A stretch of DNA of 64,000 nt, taken from Triangularia verruculosa. Taxonomy: Eukaryota; Ascomycota; Sordariomycetes; Sordariales; Podosporaceae. Below the pieces are notes generated by a model, which was given only the letters and a program-made list of their open reading frames with translations, did not search any database and had not been told where the DNA came from. Where the stretch lies: positions 124,001 through 188,000 of the forward strand of contig MU863891.1 of NCBI GenBank assembly GCA_033296885.1, written 5' to 3'. The translations under genes were made by a program, and so were the position numbers. Positions within the stretch are counted from its first letter, which is position 1; every line of letters starts with the position of its first letter. Shown in pieces: positions 62,843 through 64,000 of this stretch.

Positions 62843-63121
62843 TTAAATGACGCAGCGGTCAGTCATGGTCAGCTGGACAACATCTGGCAACAAAGGATCT
62901 ATCATGTCGTCGACGCTCAATTGGTTCGTAATTCCGGTCACTTCTCTCTCCTGTCTGAGGTGAGCTATGGCATCGTCTAGCTATTGGCGCGTTTCTCTTG
63001 CTATCTTCAGTTTTGCCAAGTTGGTAAGGTCGAATCCGCCGGCTCGTCCTCTGGTAGATCCAGATGAAACTGAATTGGAGGACGGCAGCGGTTTGAGAAG
63101 CACAGGTTCCGAGCTTGCCAT
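62843..63121 (-). CDS. Small orphan protein interrupted by in-frame TAG
   Basis: A minus-strand reading from ATG 63121 to TAA 62843, 92 codons, with one TAG at codon 47 (62981-62983). Before it: MASSEPVLLKPLPS, a Ser/Gly-rich stretch, and FDLTNLAKLKIARETRQ. After it: LDDAIAHLRQEREVTG and LSVDDMIDPLLPDVVQLT. Read through, the middle forms one long amphipathic helix across the TAG, which is why I believe both halves belong together. Neither half alone passes a usual length filter. No upstream GT donor gives a good intron over the TAG. No domain recognised. Confidence 0.5.
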
Positions 63122-63395
63122 CGTGATTTTCTAGGCCGACCGCCTCGATGTTGAGGACTGGCTTGTCCCCCAAAGTTAATAATGGATTATAGTTTGGATC
63201 ACTTTGTTCTACCGGAAAAAGTAACGGTGGGCTTATTAACCTCGAGGCTGAGTCAGCTGGAGGCACACGTCAACTGGCGATTAAGGTTTCCGCTGGTACC
63301 TGGGGGTGACAGAGGTTTGTTTGCCCTTCCTCATACCAATATCATTGAACCTCATCAAACTCCATCCTCACTGATGTGTAGGTTGACTGGAAGTG

Positions 63396-64000
63396 ATGGA
63401 CTACAATTATACTCTCCGAAACCCCAACCCACATCCCCATCACAATAACGCCGAGCCCGTTCGACATCTTACTCATGCGCATGCGACCACTCCCCCACCG
63501 CCGACGATACCTCTGTCCCAACCACGGCCGATCAATTACCAGCAATCCATCAACCATGCAACCACTTTGTCAACGAAGCCACCGACGTTGTTTCCACCCC
63601 AACAACCTGCAACTTTTTCTTTGACAGCACCACAATCAAGTCACCACCCACAAAACCCATTTGTTGCCGTCCCCTCACAACGACCGACCATCTCGCGCCC
63701 CGTACATCAACAACAACAGCAGCAAACCCCTCGGCGACCCTCTACACAAGATACCTCCTCCTCTGTTCTGCCCACACCGATACCACATCTCCCTCTACCG
63801 ACACCCCAAAGCCTCCCTCCGCCAACCAGCTCCAGACCGGCCAGGATCTTTCCGCCTACCACCACCGCCCCCGGCCGCGTCCTTCATACCCTCCTCCCAC
63901 CAGAAAAATACATTGTCCGCGCAAGCACGCCCATCCGACCATTCATCCTGTCCTTACCTCTGGGCACACCCTTCCACAAACGATACAAAGCATTACTCTT
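63396..64000 (+). CDS. Start of a Pro/Gln-rich protein, 3'-truncated by window edge
   Basis: The frame is open from ATG 63396 (AAGTGATGG) to the end of the window, about 201 codons. The visible part is Pro-, Thr-, Gln- and His-rich (TTPPPPTIPLSQ, HQQQQQQTPRRPS, VLPTPIPHLPLPTPQ), a disordered N-terminus; the last visible part (LLPPEKYIVRASTPIRPFIL, LGTPFHKRY) looks like the start of a folded domain. It cannot be named from what is here. Confidence 0.6.
   Translation, partial: MDYNYTLRNPNPHPHHNNAEPVRHLTHAHATTPPPPTIPLSQPRPINYQQSINHATTLSTKPPTLFPPQQPATFSLTAPQSSHHPQNPFVAVPSQRPTISRPVHQQQQQQTPRRPSTQDTSSSVLPTPIPHLPLPTPQSLPPPTSSRPARIFPPTTTAPGRVLHTLLPPEKYIVRASTPIRPFILSLPLGTPFHKRYKALL

Noticed and set aside
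1..64000. CRISPR arrays, rRNA genes, telomere repeats, complete transposase genes
   Set aside because: Looked for and not seen. The only regular arrays are the ~20-nt units inside MITEs and the KPTGKA coding repeat.

Overview
The window looks like part of a chromosome of a filamentous ascomycete, most likely a Sordariomycete and perhaps Sordariales. The evidence is genes with short GT..AG introns (about 50-80 nt, with CTAAC/CTGAC-like branch sites), an ApsB/Mto1-type spindle-pole protein, a HET-domain protein, a GH62 enzyme with a fungal CBM1, P450s, an Ayg1-like hydrolase, and many copies of the ACCTACCTAGGTAGGT-type intergenic motif. Gene models are read from sequence alone, and splice sites were chosen by consensus and frame.

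Layout. 0-8 kb: a HET protein cut by the window edge, a decayed copy of a large conserved fungal gene, and two paralogues of a permuted-papain-like (LRAT/NlpC-like) family flanking an APH-type kinase. 8-14 kb: two kinds of MITE with internal ~20-nt repeats, a secreted esterase and a convergent GH62-CBM1 arabinofuranosidase. 14-23 kb: a frameshifted MYND-finger gene, a P450 and three small two-exon genes with a Cys-rich head, two of them with identical seven-cysteine spacing. 23-33 kb: the ApsB/Mto1-like coiled-coil gene and a large gene with an internally duplicated domain. 33-50 kb: an accessory island holding five divergent members of a probable beta-trefoil orphan family (P1-P5), a second P450, a fructosamine-kinase-like gene, a CAICG/F-box-like gene plus a broken copy, a secreted Cys-rich protein and three MITEs. 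50-64 kb: a flavin monooxygenase, a methyltransferase and an Ayg1-like hydrolase side by side, a very large pseudokinase with a basic/acidic AT-hook tail, an NADP-dependent reductase, a small gene interrupted by TAG, and the start of a further gene.

The most interesting signal is recurrent in-frame amber (TAG) codons inside otherwise intact small orphan genes. In P5 (48640-49137) the TAG sits exactly where its paralogues have an invariant Trp of a W-x-C-x6-GWL motif. Similar single TAGs interrupt P3 (40069-40071), the third Cys-head gene (22543-22545) and a small gene at 62843-63121. The alternatives are RIP-like mutation or sequence error, but the pattern is what would be expected of genes that depend on sexual-stage A-to-I mRNA editing (UAG to UGG, Trp), known from Fusarium and Neurospora perithecia. 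If RNA confirms it, this window holds a cluster of editing-dependent orphan genes, including a previously undescribed beta-trefoil family.
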